A stretch of 64,000 nucleotides of DNA from Paenibacillus harenae DSM 16969 (GTDB taxonomy: Bacteria; Bacillota; Bacilli; Paenibacillales; Paenibacillaceae). The stretch's first letter is position 1. Every line of letters starts with the position of its first letter. This document shows positions 18,012 through 26,155 of this stretch, one piece after another. The DNA is taken from the NCBI RefSeq assembly GCF_000422465.1, contig NZ_KE383842.1, positions 1,509,845 to 1,573,844 on the forward strand, given 5' to 3'. A program made the translations under genes and the position numbers. Below the pieces are notes generated by a model that was not told the DNA's origin, ran no database searches, and saw nothing but the letters and a program-made list of their open reading frames with translations.

Positions 18012-18040
18012 ATGTTAAGCGTTTACCGTATATTTGTCAA
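18012..18040 (-). promoter_or_regulatory. Sigma-A promoter of ptsG-ptsI with overlapping cre-like site
   Basis: Minus strand -35 TTGACA (18035-18040) and -10 TAACAT (18012-18017) are 17 bases apart. The spacer and -10 contain GGTAAACGCTTAAC (18014-18027), which matches the cre consensus at 11 of 14 positions, so CcpA could occlude the promoter. Confidence 0.75.
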
Positions 18041-18048
18041 AGTAAAAC

Positions 18049-18068
18049 GACGGGCCGCAAGGCCCGCC
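18049..18068 (-). terminator. Hairpin after the Gln/Ser-rich gene
   Basis: The stem CGGGCC-TTGC-GGCCCG is followed on the minus strand by TCGTTTTACTTT. The T-tract is short, so it may be a weak terminator separating the upstream gene from the ptsG promoter. Confidence 0.55.
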
Positions 18069-18103
18069 GCTGTTGATGATTCTATTCTTTGTTGAAGTGA
18101 CGG

Positions 18104-18730
18104 TTAACGCATTCCGCCCGTATACGGAGATCCGGATGAACTGTTTGCTTGCCAGCCGACATGAGAAATGACAGGACCGGCATTCTGGTAGGCATTTGTC
18201 GCTTCATACACAGGATGCGATGAAGATGTGTAAGATTGAACTGGTGTCATACCGTAACCGCTTTGACCGCTTTGACCGCTTTGACCGAATTGAGCGCTTT
18301 GCGCATTGGATTGAGAATAACCGCCAAAGTTAGCAGTCGCTTGTTGGCTATATTGAGCAGATGCCGGTTGACGGTAAGATTGCTGCGCATTAGTGCCAGC
18401 TTGATATCCATAATGCGAAATAACCGGGCCGACGTTACCGAATGCCGTAGCAGGAGAAGCAGCATGGCTTTGAACAGGTTGATGAGATTGGAATGAATTG
18501 TACGCACCTACCGGTTGATTAAATGACGATTGGCCCATAGAGGAGCTGTATTGTTGATTAGCGCCTTGATAGCCGCCTTGTACATTACCGACAATCGAAT
18601 TCGTTTGTCTGCCGAAGGTTGGCTGTCTAAGCTGACCTTGGTAGTGGGATTGTACATAGCCTGTAGGCCCTTGATTCTGGAAGCCTTGTTGACCCTGGAA
18701 ATTAACCGATTGTTGCGACAATTGATTCAC
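18104..18730 (-). CDS. Gln/Ser/Gly-rich repetitive protein of unknown function
   Basis: A 208-residue, almost wholly low-complexity protein started at a GTG behind AAGGAGGACACG. Two motifs recur: GPVISHxGxQA (VGPVISHYGYQAG near 101; AGPVISHVGWQAN near 188) and a tandem GQS run (FGQSGQSGQSGYG, about 150-160) encoded by 9-base DNA repeats. There is no Lys-rich core, signal peptide or membrane segment. Composition (Q, S, G, N, Y) and tyrosines spaced between Gln/Ser blocks resemble spore-coat or exosporium-type structural proteins, but that is only a guess from composition. It appears to be monocistronic. Confidence 0.75.
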   Translation of the reverse strand: MNQLSQQSVNFQGQQGFQNQGPTGYVQSHYQGQLRQPTFGRQTNSIVGNVQGGYQGANQQYSSSMGQSSFNQPVGAYNSFQSHQPVQSHAASPATAFGNVGPVISHYGYQAGTNAQQSYRQPASAQYSQQATANFGGYSQSNAQSAQFGQSGQSGQSGYGMTPVQSYTSSSHPVYEATNAYQNAGPVISHVGWQANSSSGSPYTGGMR

Positions 18731-18753
18731 GTCGTGTCCTCCTTGGATTCGAT

Positions 18754-18796
18754 AAGAAAGTCTTCAAGATAATCGCTCGTCCTTGAAGCCTTTCTT
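18754..18796. repeat. Inverted repeat (15-base arms) upstream of the Gln/Ser-rich gene
   Basis: Arms AAGAAAGTCTTCAAG and CTTGAAGCCTTTCTT (one mismatch) are separated by 13 bases. It lies after the stop of the CoA-binding gene and could be its terminator, although it is A+T-rich with only a short T-run. Confidence 0.6.
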
Positions 18797-18828
18797 ATTG
18801 TGCAGGAGTACCGTCTTTTTTATAACAG

Positions 18829-19263
18829 TCAGGTTTTGGCTTTTCCGCCGGGCAGGAGAATCGAATCCTCCACCTTAATGCAGCGGTCCATAACGACATT
18901 CAGCCCGGCTGCAGAGGCAATTTGAGCTGCTTCTTCGTTCGAAATGCCAAGCTGCAGCCAAAATGTTTTGGCGCCGATGGATGCGGCCTCCTCGGCCACC
19001 GGCGGCGTATGCTCGCTCCTGCGGAATACATTTACAATATCGACGGGTACGGGAATATCCTTCAGCGAGGCGTAGCTTTTCTGGCCTAATATCATATCGG
19101 CATTGGGATTGACTGGAATAATGGTATACCCCTTCGCTTGCATAGCCTCGGATACCATATAGGATACACGATCCGGTTTATCAGACAAACCAACAACGGC
19201 AACCGTCGTGCTGTTAAGCAAAATGTCCTTAATTTGCTCGCGGTCAGGGTTTTCAAAAGCCAT
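18829..19263 (-). CDS. CoA-binding protein (YneT/YccU family)
   Basis: A 144-residue Rossmann-fold protein of the CoA_binding_2 family, with the nucleotide-binding start TTVAVVGLSDKPDRVSYMVSEAM and the family phrases YTIIPVNPNAD, PVDIVNVFRRSEHTPPVAEEA, KTFWLQLGI and VVMDRCIKVE. The second ATG is better spaced from GAGGTG than the adjacent first one (19266). Homologues bind CoA in crystal structures but have no settled function. The gene is 29 bases downstream of aroA, possibly in the same unit. Confidence 0.85.
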   Translation of the reverse strand: MAFENPDREQIKDILLNSTTVAVVGLSDKPDRVSYMVSEAMQAKGYTIIPVNPNADMILGQKSYASLKDIPVPVDIVNVFRRSEHTPPVAEEAASIGAKTFWLQLGISNEEAAQIASAAGLNVVMDRCIKVEDSILLPGGKAKT

Positions 19264-19292
19264 CATAACACCTCAATCTTTCGATTATTGTT

Positions 19293-20588
19293 CTAGCCTT
19301 CGATCCACTCGACGTTTGCGCCTAGTGCCTGCAGATGATCAAAATAAATCGGATACGACTTCGCCACATGATGCGCGTCGCGAATTCGAATCGGCTGCTT
19401 GGCGCGCAGGCCGACAACCGTCAAAGCCATAATGACGCGATGATCGAAATGCGCGTTAATCTCAACGCCGCCTTCTACACCCTCCGGACGGCCTTGGACG
19501 ATTATTTCCGCCTGCCGTTCTTCTACGTTTGCCCCTGCTTTGCGGAGCTCATTCAAATAGTCCGTAATCCGGTCGCATTCTTTGTAACGCAGGTTTTCTA
19601 CATTATAGAAACGGGAGGTGCCTTCTGCGAATACGGCAGCCGCGACCATAGCCAGAACGGCGTCCGTAGCGTGATCTCCGTCGAATTCTACCGCCTTCAG
19701 CTTTCCGTTCCCTTGTACATGAACGATGCCGTTCTCGTGGGTCAGCGGTACCTCCATCATCTTCAGCACATCTACGATAGCGCGTTCGCCTTGTTTGCTT
19801 TTTTCTTCCAGACGATGAACGATGACATCCGATTGGGTAACGGCAGCGGCGGCAAGAATGGCTGCAGAGCCTGGATAGTCGCCCTGCACGGTATACGTTT
19901 TCGCGGAATATCTCTGGCTGCCAGGAACGCGGAAGCGCATGTAATCCTCATCGGCATGAATAACAATTCCGGCTTGCTCCAGCACCTCGAGCGTCTGGCC
20001 GATAACGACCTTCGACTTCAAGTCGTGCAGCACTTCGATTTCGCTGTCCTCTTCAAGCAGCGGCGTCAGAAATAACAGCGCGCTCAAAAATTGGGAGCTG
20101 ATATTGCCCGAAACATGAATTTTCCCGCCCTTAGGCGCACCGCCGCGGATCCTGATTGGAAGCTTGCCGTCATTATGATCGATAGAAACGCCCATGGAGG
20201 ATAACGAATCGATCAAATCGCTGTGCGGACGCTTGCCAAGCGAATCCGGGTAACGGTTAATAAACGTAACGTCCGGGCATAGCGCTGCGATTGCCATCAG
20301 AAATCGTAAAACGGCACCGGCGTTGCCCACGTCAAGCTGATCAACCGGCTTGGGATGCCGTCCAAATCCCGTAATGACGATTTTCTCGTCATCCTCCTCC
20401 ACAATCGCGCCCAGATCGCGGATACAACGGCGCATCGCGTCGCTGTCTTCACTGTGCGCCGGGTAAAAAATCGTGCTTGTTCCTTCCGCAAGAGCGGCTA
20501 CCAGCAGGTAACGCGTTGTATAATTTTTGGATGACAGCGCTTGAAGCTCTCCTGCAAGCCTTGGCGTTGGCGTAACTAAAACGTCCAT
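19293..20588 (-). CDS. aroA: 3-phosphoshikimate 1-carboxyvinyltransferase (EPSP synthase), divergent type
   Basis: A 431-residue enolpyruvyl transferase of the shikimate pathway. The identity rests on the two-domain pattern and family motifs (GNAGAVLRFL; NISSQFLSALL; ENLRYKECDRI; INAHFDHRVIMALTVVG; HHVAKSYPIYFDHL) and on aroK just upstream. Several active-site loops differ from the class I/II consensus: SSKNYTTRYLL for GDKSISHRxLL, GNAGAVLRF for GNAGTxxRP, and RPHSDL for RPMxPL. The aromatic pathway role is firm by context, but its kinetic class is not. It may be cotranscribed with aroK, 53 bases away. Confidence 0.88.
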   Translation of the reverse strand: MDVLVTPTPRLAGELQALSSKNYTTRYLLVAALAEGTSTIFYPAHSEDSDAMRRCIRDLGAIVEEDDEKIVITGFGRHPKPVDQLDVGNAGAVLRFLMAIAALCPDVTFINRYPDSLGKRPHSDLIDSLSSMGVSIDHNDGKLPIRIRGGAPKGGKIHVSGNISSQFLSALLFLTPLLEEDSEIEVLHDLKSKVVIGQTLEVLEQAGIVIHADEDYMRFRVPGSQRYSAKTYTVQGDYPGSAAILAAAAVTQSDVIVHRLEEKSKQGERAIVDVLKMMEVPLTHENGIVHVQGNGKLKAVEFDGDHATDAVLAMVAAAVFAEGTSRFYNVENLRYKECDRITDYLNELRKAGANVEERQAEIIVQGRPEGVEGGVEINAHFDHRVIMALTVVGLRAKQPIRIRDAHHVAKSYPIYFDHLQALGANVEWIEG

Positions 20589-20641
20589 AGTTCGTATGAT
20601 CTCCTTTTACATTCATTTATACGCTTCATGATTACCTGCTT

Positions 20642-21166
20642 TCAACGAAAAGCAGACCATTCCAACAAGATGGCGGCGACAACTTCATCCGCGGTCATCC
20701 CAGTCGTATCGACGGTCAGGTTCGCGAAATCGTAAGCGTTTTTACGCTGCTCCAGCAGAAGATGCACCCGCTCGGCGGCATTCCCTTGCAATAACGGGCG
20801 CGACGTATCGGATTTCACCCTCGCAATGATTTGCTCCGGGTTTGCCTTCAGCGCTACAACGCAAGCATGGTTCAGCATAAGCTCCCGGTTGTATTCGCTT
20901 AGAACGGCTCCGCCTCCGGTTGCGATGATGGCCGGAGCCTCGTCCTTCAACAGAGCTTCCAGCACTTTCGTTTCAATGGCTCGGAAGCCGGCTTCTCCGT
21001 CAGCAGCGAAAATATCGGATATCGTTCGGCCTTCAAGCCGCTCGATCTCCTCATCGCCGTCGATCCGCTTCCATCCCAGCTGCTCCGACAGCAGCCTGCT
21101 GACCGTCGACTTTCCTGTTCCCATAAAGCCGATTAGCACTAATTTGTTGAATCGTTGCCTTCCCAT
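20642..21166 (-). CDS. aroK: Shikimate kinase
   Basis: A 174-residue P-loop kinase phosphorylating shikimate at O3. Features are the Walker A LIGFMGTGKSTVSRLL (about 11-26), the shikimate-binding DGDEEIE, FxxxGExxFRxxE-like FAADGEAGFRAIETKVL, the GGG loop IIATGGGAVLS and the lid region SDTSRPLLQGN. Length and motif spacing are normal. It is the first gene of a small aroK-aroA unit, supplying the substrate for the next-but-one step of aromatic biosynthesis. Confidence 0.95.
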   Translation of the reverse strand: MGRQRFNKLVLIGFMGTGKSTVSRLLSEQLGWKRIDGDEEIERLEGRTISDIFAADGEAGFRAIETKVLEALLKDEAPAIIATGGGAVLSEYNRELMLNHACVVALKANPEQIIARVKSDTSRPLLQGNAAERVHLLLEQRKNAYDFANLTVDTTGMTADEVVAAILLEWSAFR

Positions 21167-21308
21167 GTAGCCGTTTCACCCTTTTCGCGGTTCCAAACCG
21201 TTTTTCAACAACATCATATCACTTTTTTGTCAAACAGGGGTATAAAAAAGTCGCATATGCCGTATGGATGATAATGATGCATATTCAAAGAAAGGAGTGA
21301 AACCCGAT

Positions 21309-21605
21309 ATGAACAGTGATCTCCATATCTCCTCTCTCGACCTTACTGAAAAGCGAATTCACCGCATTCTCGACCCTGACCATCCCCTATGCAGGGAAGA
21401 TGTGATTTGGATGCTTGAATTTATTAAAAAAAAGGTGGCTGACGAAGATCCGGCAATCCTGGATCTATCGCAGCCACGCCTAATGCAAAACTTTCATTTT
21501 TTTGCCGAAGCGGCCATGTCCCTCATCCATCGCAGACATTATTACGATCAAGAGGCCGACCGGCTACGCGACTGGCTGCGGGAAGCAGCTTACGGATTAT
21601 ACTAG
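21309..21605 (+). CDS. Conserved-looking small acidic/helical protein, function unknown
   Basis: 98 residues from the ATG at 21309, preceded by AAAGGAGTG; the longer in-frame start at 21264 has no ribosome site. It is predicted mostly helical (LTEKRIHRILDPDHPLCREDVIWMLEFIKKKVADED; AEAAMSLIHRRHYYDQEADRLRDWL), with no signal peptide and no metal-binding pattern. It stands alone on the plus strand between aroK and gnd. I do not recognise the family. Confidence 0.6.
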   Translation: MNSDLHISSLDLTEKRIHRILDPDHPLCREDVIWMLEFIKKKVADEDPAILDLSQPRLMQNFHFFAEAAMSLIHRRHYYDQEADRLRDWLREAAYGLY

Positions 21606-21638
21606 GACCGCCCAAACGAACCGGATCGTTCGATTAAA

Positions 21639-23051
21639 TTAAGATTGCATCCAGTTGAAGTGGTACGTTCCTTCTTTATCGACGCGCTTGAACGTATGCG
21701 CACCGAAATAGTCACGCTGCGCTTGCAACAGATTCGCCGGTAGACGCTCTGTACGGTAGCTGTCGAAGTAAGCAAGCGCGCTTGCGAATGCAGGTACCGG
21801 TACGCCGTTCGTGACAGCTGCTGCGACAACTTCGCGCCATGCGCCTTGGTACGATTGCACGATATTTTGGAAGTATGAATCAAGCAGCAGGTTGCGCAGG
21901 TTAGGATCGCGGTCGTAGGCGTCCTTGATGTTCTGTAGGAAGCGTGCGCGAATAATGCAGCCGCCTCGGAAAATCATCGCGATATCGCCGTAGCGAAGAT
22001 CCCAGTTATATTCTTCGGAAGCCGCGCGCATTTGAGCGAAGCCTTGTGCGTACGAGCAAATCTTGCTTGCGAACAGCGCTTTGCGCACCGCTTCAATAAA
22101 TGCCTCTTTGTCGCCTTGGAAAGGAACCTTCGCCGGTCCGCTAAGCACTTTGCTGGCAGCGACGCGTTCTTCCTTCATTGCGGACAAGAAACGGGTAAAT
22201 ACCGATTCCGTAATAATCGAGAGCGGTACGCCAAGATCAAGCGAGCTTTGACTTGTCCATTTACCCGTCCCCTTCTGCCCGGCAGAGTCAAGAATGACGT
22301 CAACCATAGGCTTTCCGGTCTCCGTATCGTATTTCGAGAAAATATCTCTTGTAATTTCAATCAGGTAGCTGTCAAGCTCGCCTTTGTTCCACTCGGAGAA
22401 AATTTCATGAAGCTCTTCCGTGCTTACGTCAAGGACATTTTTAAGCAGATCATATGCTTCGCAGATCAACTGCATATCTCCGTACTCAATCCCGTTATGT
22501 ACCATTTTCACATAATGGCCGGCGCCGTCCGGTCCAATATAAGTACAGCAAGCATCGTCTCCGACCTTAGCGGAGATCGCCGTCAGGATCGGTTCAACGA
22601 GCTCGTAGGCCGATTTTTGGCCGCCTGGCATGATCGACGGCCCCTTCAAAGCACCCTCTTCGCCGCCGGATACGCCCGTGCCGATGAATCGGAAGCCCTT
22701 GGCTTCAAGATCCTTGCTGCGGCGAACCGTATCAGGAAAATAAGCGTTGCCGCCGTCAATAATAATATCGCCTTCGGACAAATGCGGAACAAGAGAGTCG
22801 ATTGTAGCGTCCGTTCCCGCTCCAGCTTGAACCATGATCAAAATTTTCCGCGGAACTTCGAGCGATTGAACGAACTCTTCGATCGTATAAGCAGGCACGA
22901 GATTTTTGCCGGTTGCTTCCTTCATAAGATCATCCGTCTTCTCGCGGGAACGGTTAAATACCGAAACCGTGAAGCCTCTGCTTTCAATATTAAGGGCCAA
23001 ATTTTTGCCCATAACGGCCAATCCGATAACGCCAATTTGTTGTTTTGACAT
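21639..23051 (-). CDS. gndA: 6-phosphogluconate dehydrogenase (decarboxylating)
   Basis: A 470-residue enzyme of the oxidative pentose phosphate pathway, 6-phosphogluconate to ribulose-5-phosphate plus CO2. The start at 23051 follows AAAGGATGG and gives [26 protein letters not shown] with the GxAxMG dinucleotide motif. Also visible are [56 protein letters not shown] (catalytic Lys) and the C-terminal [17 protein letters not shown] versus NAD preference is set just after NRSREKTDD, and the Arg/Lys there suggests NADP. Full length and intact. Confidence 0.96.
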   Translation of the reverse strand: MSKQQIGVIGLAVMGKNLALNIESRGFTVSVFNRSREKTDDLMKEATGKNLVPAYTIEEFVQSLEVPRKILIMVQAGAGTDATIDSLVPHLSEGDIIIDGGNAYFPDTVRRSKDLEAKGFRFIGTGVSGGEEGALKGPSIMPGGQKSAYELVEPILTAISAKVGDDACCTYIGPDGAGHYVKMVHNGIEYGDMQLICEAYDLLKNVLDVSTEELHEIFSEWNKGELDSYLIEITRDIFSKYDTETGKPMVDVILDSAGQKGTGKWTSQSSLDLGVPLSIITESVFTRFLSAMKEERVAASKVLSGPAKVPFQGDKEAFIEAVRKALFASKICSYAQGFAQMRAASEEYNWDLRYGDIAMIFRGGCIIRARFLQNIKDAYDRDPNLRNLLLDSYFQNIVQSYQGAWREVVAAAVTNGVPVPAFASALAYFDSYRTERLPANLLQAQRDYFGAHTFKRVDKEGTYHFNWMQS

Positions 23052-23214
23052 CTGGTTCTTCCATCCTTTATATTTATTTTTGGTCACAATAGTTTTATTT
23101 TACTCTTTTTGCGGCAAGATGAAAACTATTTACATGGAAAATGTCGCCGTCTTGGCATTAGAATTATTGACCGATTCGGAAAGTTATCTTATATATGAAT
23201 GAAACGCCAGACAT

Positions 23215-23262
23215 AAAAACGACCGAAGGCTGCGGGGACTTCACAGCATTTGGCCGTTTTTA
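23215..23262 (-). terminator. Terminator of the 23.3-kb unknown gene
   Basis: The outer arms AAACGGCC/GGTCGTTT and inner arms GCTG/CAGC form an interrupted stem followed by a T-run on the minus strand. Confidence 0.65.
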
Positions 23263-23291
23263 CGTTTTCATATAGGAACCGACATTCATCA

Positions 23292-23888
23292 TCAAAGTTC
23301 CAACTGCAACATTTCCGAGCGAAGCGCCAGCAGTTTTTCCTTCGCGGCCGCCGCAGCCTGCTCGTCGTTATCACGCAATGCGTCGGACAGGACCGACAGC
23401 TCGTAATCCAGCTCGTAACGGAGCACGATCGCGCGTTCCTCCGCCCGCTTCGATTGGAATGCCTTAATCATTTCTTCTATCGTTACGAATGGCTTCTTCT
23501 GATAAATAATCCGATGCTCCATACCGGACACCTCCACGAGTCGTATAATCTCACCGAACATAATGCTTTCAATGACGATTTGACGATCTTTAATGCGCTT
23601 TACTACCGCATGTCCACGTGTGTCATTAATCAGCTTTTCAATCAACTCTGACAGCTTCTCGTCTTTAATGATATAATCCCCGACAATTTTGTACCGGCTC
23701 TTCATGCGCTGGAACTGAAGCTTAACGAGCTTGCGGCCAGTTCGGATCGAAACGAGAAACTGACCTTCCGTCTCACTCCAATACAAGGAGTACCCTTCCT
23801 GAATCAGATCTCGGATGAGATTTTGGATTTGCCGACGGTCAAATCGCAGCTCCAAATTGCAATATTCGACTTCATAGCTCTTATTCAC
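23292..23888 (-). CDS. Conserved hypothetical cytoplasmic protein
   Basis: A 198-residue soluble protein starting MNKSYEVEYCNLEL behind GGGAGGGATTGCCG. It appears alpha/beta in the first 150 residues (LIQEGYSLYWSETEGQFLVSIRTG; MKSRYKIVGDYIIKDEKLSELIEKLINDTRGHAVVK) with a helical, alanine-rich end (DNDEQAAAAAKEKLLALRSEML). There is no signal peptide, membrane segment or recognisable catalytic motif. It lies alone between gnd and proS with its own terminator. I do not recognise the family. The coding quality is good, so it is a real gene. Confidence 0.75.
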   Translation of the reverse strand: MNKSYEVEYCNLELRFDRRQIQNLIRDLIQEGYSLYWSETEGQFLVSIRTGRKLVKLQFQRMKSRYKIVGDYIIKDEKLSELIEKLINDTRGHAVVKRIKDRQIVIESIMFGEIIRLVEVSGMEHRIIYQKKPFVTIEEMIKAFQSKRAEERAIVLRYELDYELSVLSDALRDNDEQAAAAAKEKLLALRSEMLQLEL

Positions 23889-24023
23889 GGCAATCCCTCC
23901 CTACCTTCAGAATAGTTGACGAAATGTTCTGAAAATTTGTTTCTTATCTTTATCTTATACTCCATCTTATGTTCTGGCAACTTGGATTATTGACTAATTT
24001 TACGCTTCCAAGCGACTTTACTT

Positions 24024-24071
24024 AAAAAAGGGCTCAGCCGTCATCTCAAGCGGACGGCCAGTCCCTTTTTT
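24024..24071 (-). terminator. Rho-independent terminator of proS
   Basis: The arms AAAAAAGGGACTGGCCGTC and GACGGCTGAGCCCTTTTTT form a strong hairpin with a T-tail 33 bases past the proS stop. Confidence 0.9.
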
Positions 24072-24104
24072 CGCTTCCATATTCCGGATAAGACTCCGGT
24101 AATT

Positions 24105-25808
24105 TTATTTTTCGCATGCGATAGAAATGGCATTTTCAAGATGGACCGTCACTGCAACCGCTTCATTTCTTCGTTTAAGCTCCACCATGCCCTCGGCCGC
24201 ATGCTTGCCCACAACGATGCGAAGCGGTATGCCGATGAGATCGGCGTCCTTAAATTTCACGCCCGGGCGTTCTTCGCGGTCGTCCAGCAGCGTTTCAACG
24301 CCGGCCTCGCTAAGACGGGCCGCAATATGCACGGCGAGATCCCTTTGGGTTTGATCCTTGGCGGATACGGGAATAACATGAACGCGGTAAGGGGCCATCT
24401 CGTCAGGCCATACGATTCCATTACTGTCATAATGCTGTTCCAGAACAGCGGACAGCAGCCGGGAAACGCCGATGCCATAGCAGCCCATAATATACGGGCG
24501 TTCTTCGCCCGACGCGTTGAGAAACCCGGCATTCAGCGTTTCACTGTATTTGGTGCCCAGCTTAAAGACGTGACCGACCTCTATGCCGCGATAGAAGGTC
24601 AAACGCCCTTGTTCACAGCGGGGACATTTATCGCCTGCCGCCGCATTTCGGAAATCACCGGTTATTGCGTGCGATAGATGAACGGATGGCCGGATGCCCC
24701 CGTAATGGTAATCCGTTTCGTTCGCTCCCGCAATTCCGGACTTCATCACCATCAACGCATCATCCGCCAAGAGGGGGACGGACAAGCCGAGTGGTCCGGC
24801 AAATCCGACTGGCGCGCCCGTAACCCGCTCGGTCGTCTCATGATCCGCCAGCTCCAGAACATTCGCGGATAACGCGTTTTTGACCTTAATCTCGTTAACT
24901 TCATGATCGCCGCGGACCAAAACCGCCGTCGGCTTTCCGTCCGCCATATAAATGAGCGTCTTTATGAATGCTTTCGCCTCGAGCTTCAAATATGGCGCAA
25001 GCTCGTCTATCTTCTTCATACCCGGCGTATAGAGCCTCTCGAGCTCTGCAACGCACGGTTGCTGCCCGCTTGCCTCCTTTAGCTCACGGCCGTATTCCGC
25101 CTTCTCCAAATTAGCCGCATATCGGCAGCAATCGCAGGCCGCAACCGTATCCTCGCCAATATCGGCCAAAGCCATAAATTCATGCGTTCCACCCTCCCCT
25201 CCGATGGAGCCCGCATCGGCTTCAACCGCACGATACCTGAGCCCGCAGCGCGTAAAGATGCGGTTGTACGCCTCATACATTTCCATATAGCTGCGGTGAA
25301 GCCCCTCCCAGCTCTCATCAAACGAGTAGGCATCCTTCATCATAAATTCTCTTCCCCGCAGAAGCCCGTAGCGCGGACGTTTCTCGTCGCGGAATTTCGT
25401 TTGGATTTGATACAGCGTCAGCGGAAGCTGGCGGTAAGAACTTACCTCGCCGCGAACTAAGGAAGTAATGACCTCCTCATGCGTCGGACCAAGCGCGAAC
25501 TCCCGGTTATGCCGATCGCGCAAGCGCACCAGTTCCGGTCCGTAAATGTCATAACGCCCGGATTGCCGCCACAGCTCCGCAGGCTGCATGGCCGGCATCA
25601 ATACCTCTTGCGCGCCGGCACGGTCCATCTCCTCGCGCACGATCTGCTCCAGCTTTCTCAGCACGCGCCTCCCTAGCGGCAAATACGTATAAATGCCTGC
25701 AGCCAGCTGCCTGATCAGACCTGCCCGCAGCATCAATTGATGGCTTACGGCTTCCGCTTCCGAAGGCGCTTCACGCAGGGTAGGAAGGAATAGTTGACTT
25801 TGTCTCAT
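24105..25808 (-). CDS. proS: Prolyl-tRNA synthetase (bacterial type with editing domain)
   Basis: A 567-residue class II synthetase. Motif 1 region: EQIVREEMDRAGAQEVLMPAMQPAELWRQSGRY; motif 2: FRDEKRPRYGLLRGREFMMKDAYSF; motif 3: GCYGIGVSRLLSAVLEQ (about 450). Between motifs 2 and 3 is the roughly 180-residue INS/YbaK-like editing domain (FIKTLIYMADGKPTAVLVRGDHEVNEIKVKNAL) that clears Ala-tRNA-Pro. The C-terminal anticodon-binding domain ends near the stop. The T-box leader upstream, with a CCU specifier, confirms proline specificity. Confidence 0.97.
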   Translation of the reverse strand: MRQSQLFLPTLREAPSEAEAVSHQLMLRAGLIRQLAAGIYTYLPLGRRVLRKLEQIVREEMDRAGAQEVLMPAMQPAELWRQSGRYDIYGPELVRLRDRHNREFALGPTHEEVITSLVRGEVSSYRQLPLTLYQIQTKFRDEKRPRYGLLRGREFMMKDAYSFDESWEGLHRSYMEMYEAYNRIFTRCGLRYRAVEADAGSIGGEGGTHEFMALADIGEDTVAACDCCRYAANLEKAEYGRELKEASGQQPCVAELERLYTPGMKKIDELAPYLKLEAKAFIKTLIYMADGKPTAVLVRGDHEVNEIKVKNALSANVLELADHETTERVTGAPVGFAGPLGLSVPLLADDALMVMKSGIAGANETDYHYGGIRPSVHLSHAITGDFRNAAAGDKCPRCEQGRLTFYRGIEVGHVFKLGTKYSETLNAGFLNASGEERPYIMGCYGIGVSRLLSAVLEQHYDSNGIVWPDEMAPYRVHVIPVSAKDQTQRDLAVHIAARLSEAGVETLLDDREERPGVKFKDADLIGIPLRIVVGKHAAEGMVELKRRNEAVAVTVHLENAISIACEK

Positions 25809-25852
25809 TTGACTGTCCCCCGATCAATTATTAATAAGTTTCGTTGATAGAA

Positions 25853-26114
25853 AAACAAAAAAACGCATTCGCAAGGGACGAATGCGTTCGTGGTACCACC
25901 CTCATACAGCTGACTGCCTAATACCGCAGAACAGCTCTCAATCGGTAACGGAATAAGATTCCGGCAGCGGCCGCTTCTTCGAATTGCCGCTGCAGCTCGC
26001 AAGGTAGGATTATTCAATCGTTCATGGAAGCCTTGCAGCCCGGGGGCTTCCTCTCTGGCATGAACGTTGGCTGAATAGCGTAGCCTTGGTCGGCGCTGTT
26101 ATGCTCTTAACTTT
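25853..26114 (-). promoter_or_regulatory. T-box leader, tRNA-Pro-sensing, upstream of proS
   Basis: The T-box core (minus AGGGTGGTACCACG) is at 25889-25902. A terminator hairpin with arms AACGCATTCG/CGAATGCGTT and a T-run is at 25855-25889. Stem I shows AGAGAGGAAGC..., with the likely specifier CCT (Pro) at 26006-26008. Uncharged tRNA-Pro would favour the antiterminator and switch proS on. Confidence 0.92.
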
Positions 26115-26120
26115 CTGACA

Positions 26121-26149
26121 AATTTACAATACAACAAAGCCGCTGTCAA
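26121..26149 (-). promoter_or_regulatory. Sigma-A promoter of the proS T-box transcript
   Basis: The -35 TTGACA (26144-26149) and -10 TAAATT (26121-26126) on the minus strand have 17-base spacing. It starts only 6 bases after the stop of the upstream exporter gene. Confidence 0.8.
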
Positions 26150-26155
26150 GAAGTA

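Noticed and set aside
18261..18289. Short 9-base direct repeats that could suggest CRISPR or a VNTR
   Set aside because: They encode the GQS run of the Gln/Ser-rich protein. There are no spacers and units are too short for CRISPR.
22032..23048. 338-codon open frame on the plus strand
   Set aside because: Antisense to gnd. Composition is typical of a G+C-biased complementary frame.
24141..24677. 178-codon plus-strand frame
   Set aside because: Antisense to proS. Shadow frame only.
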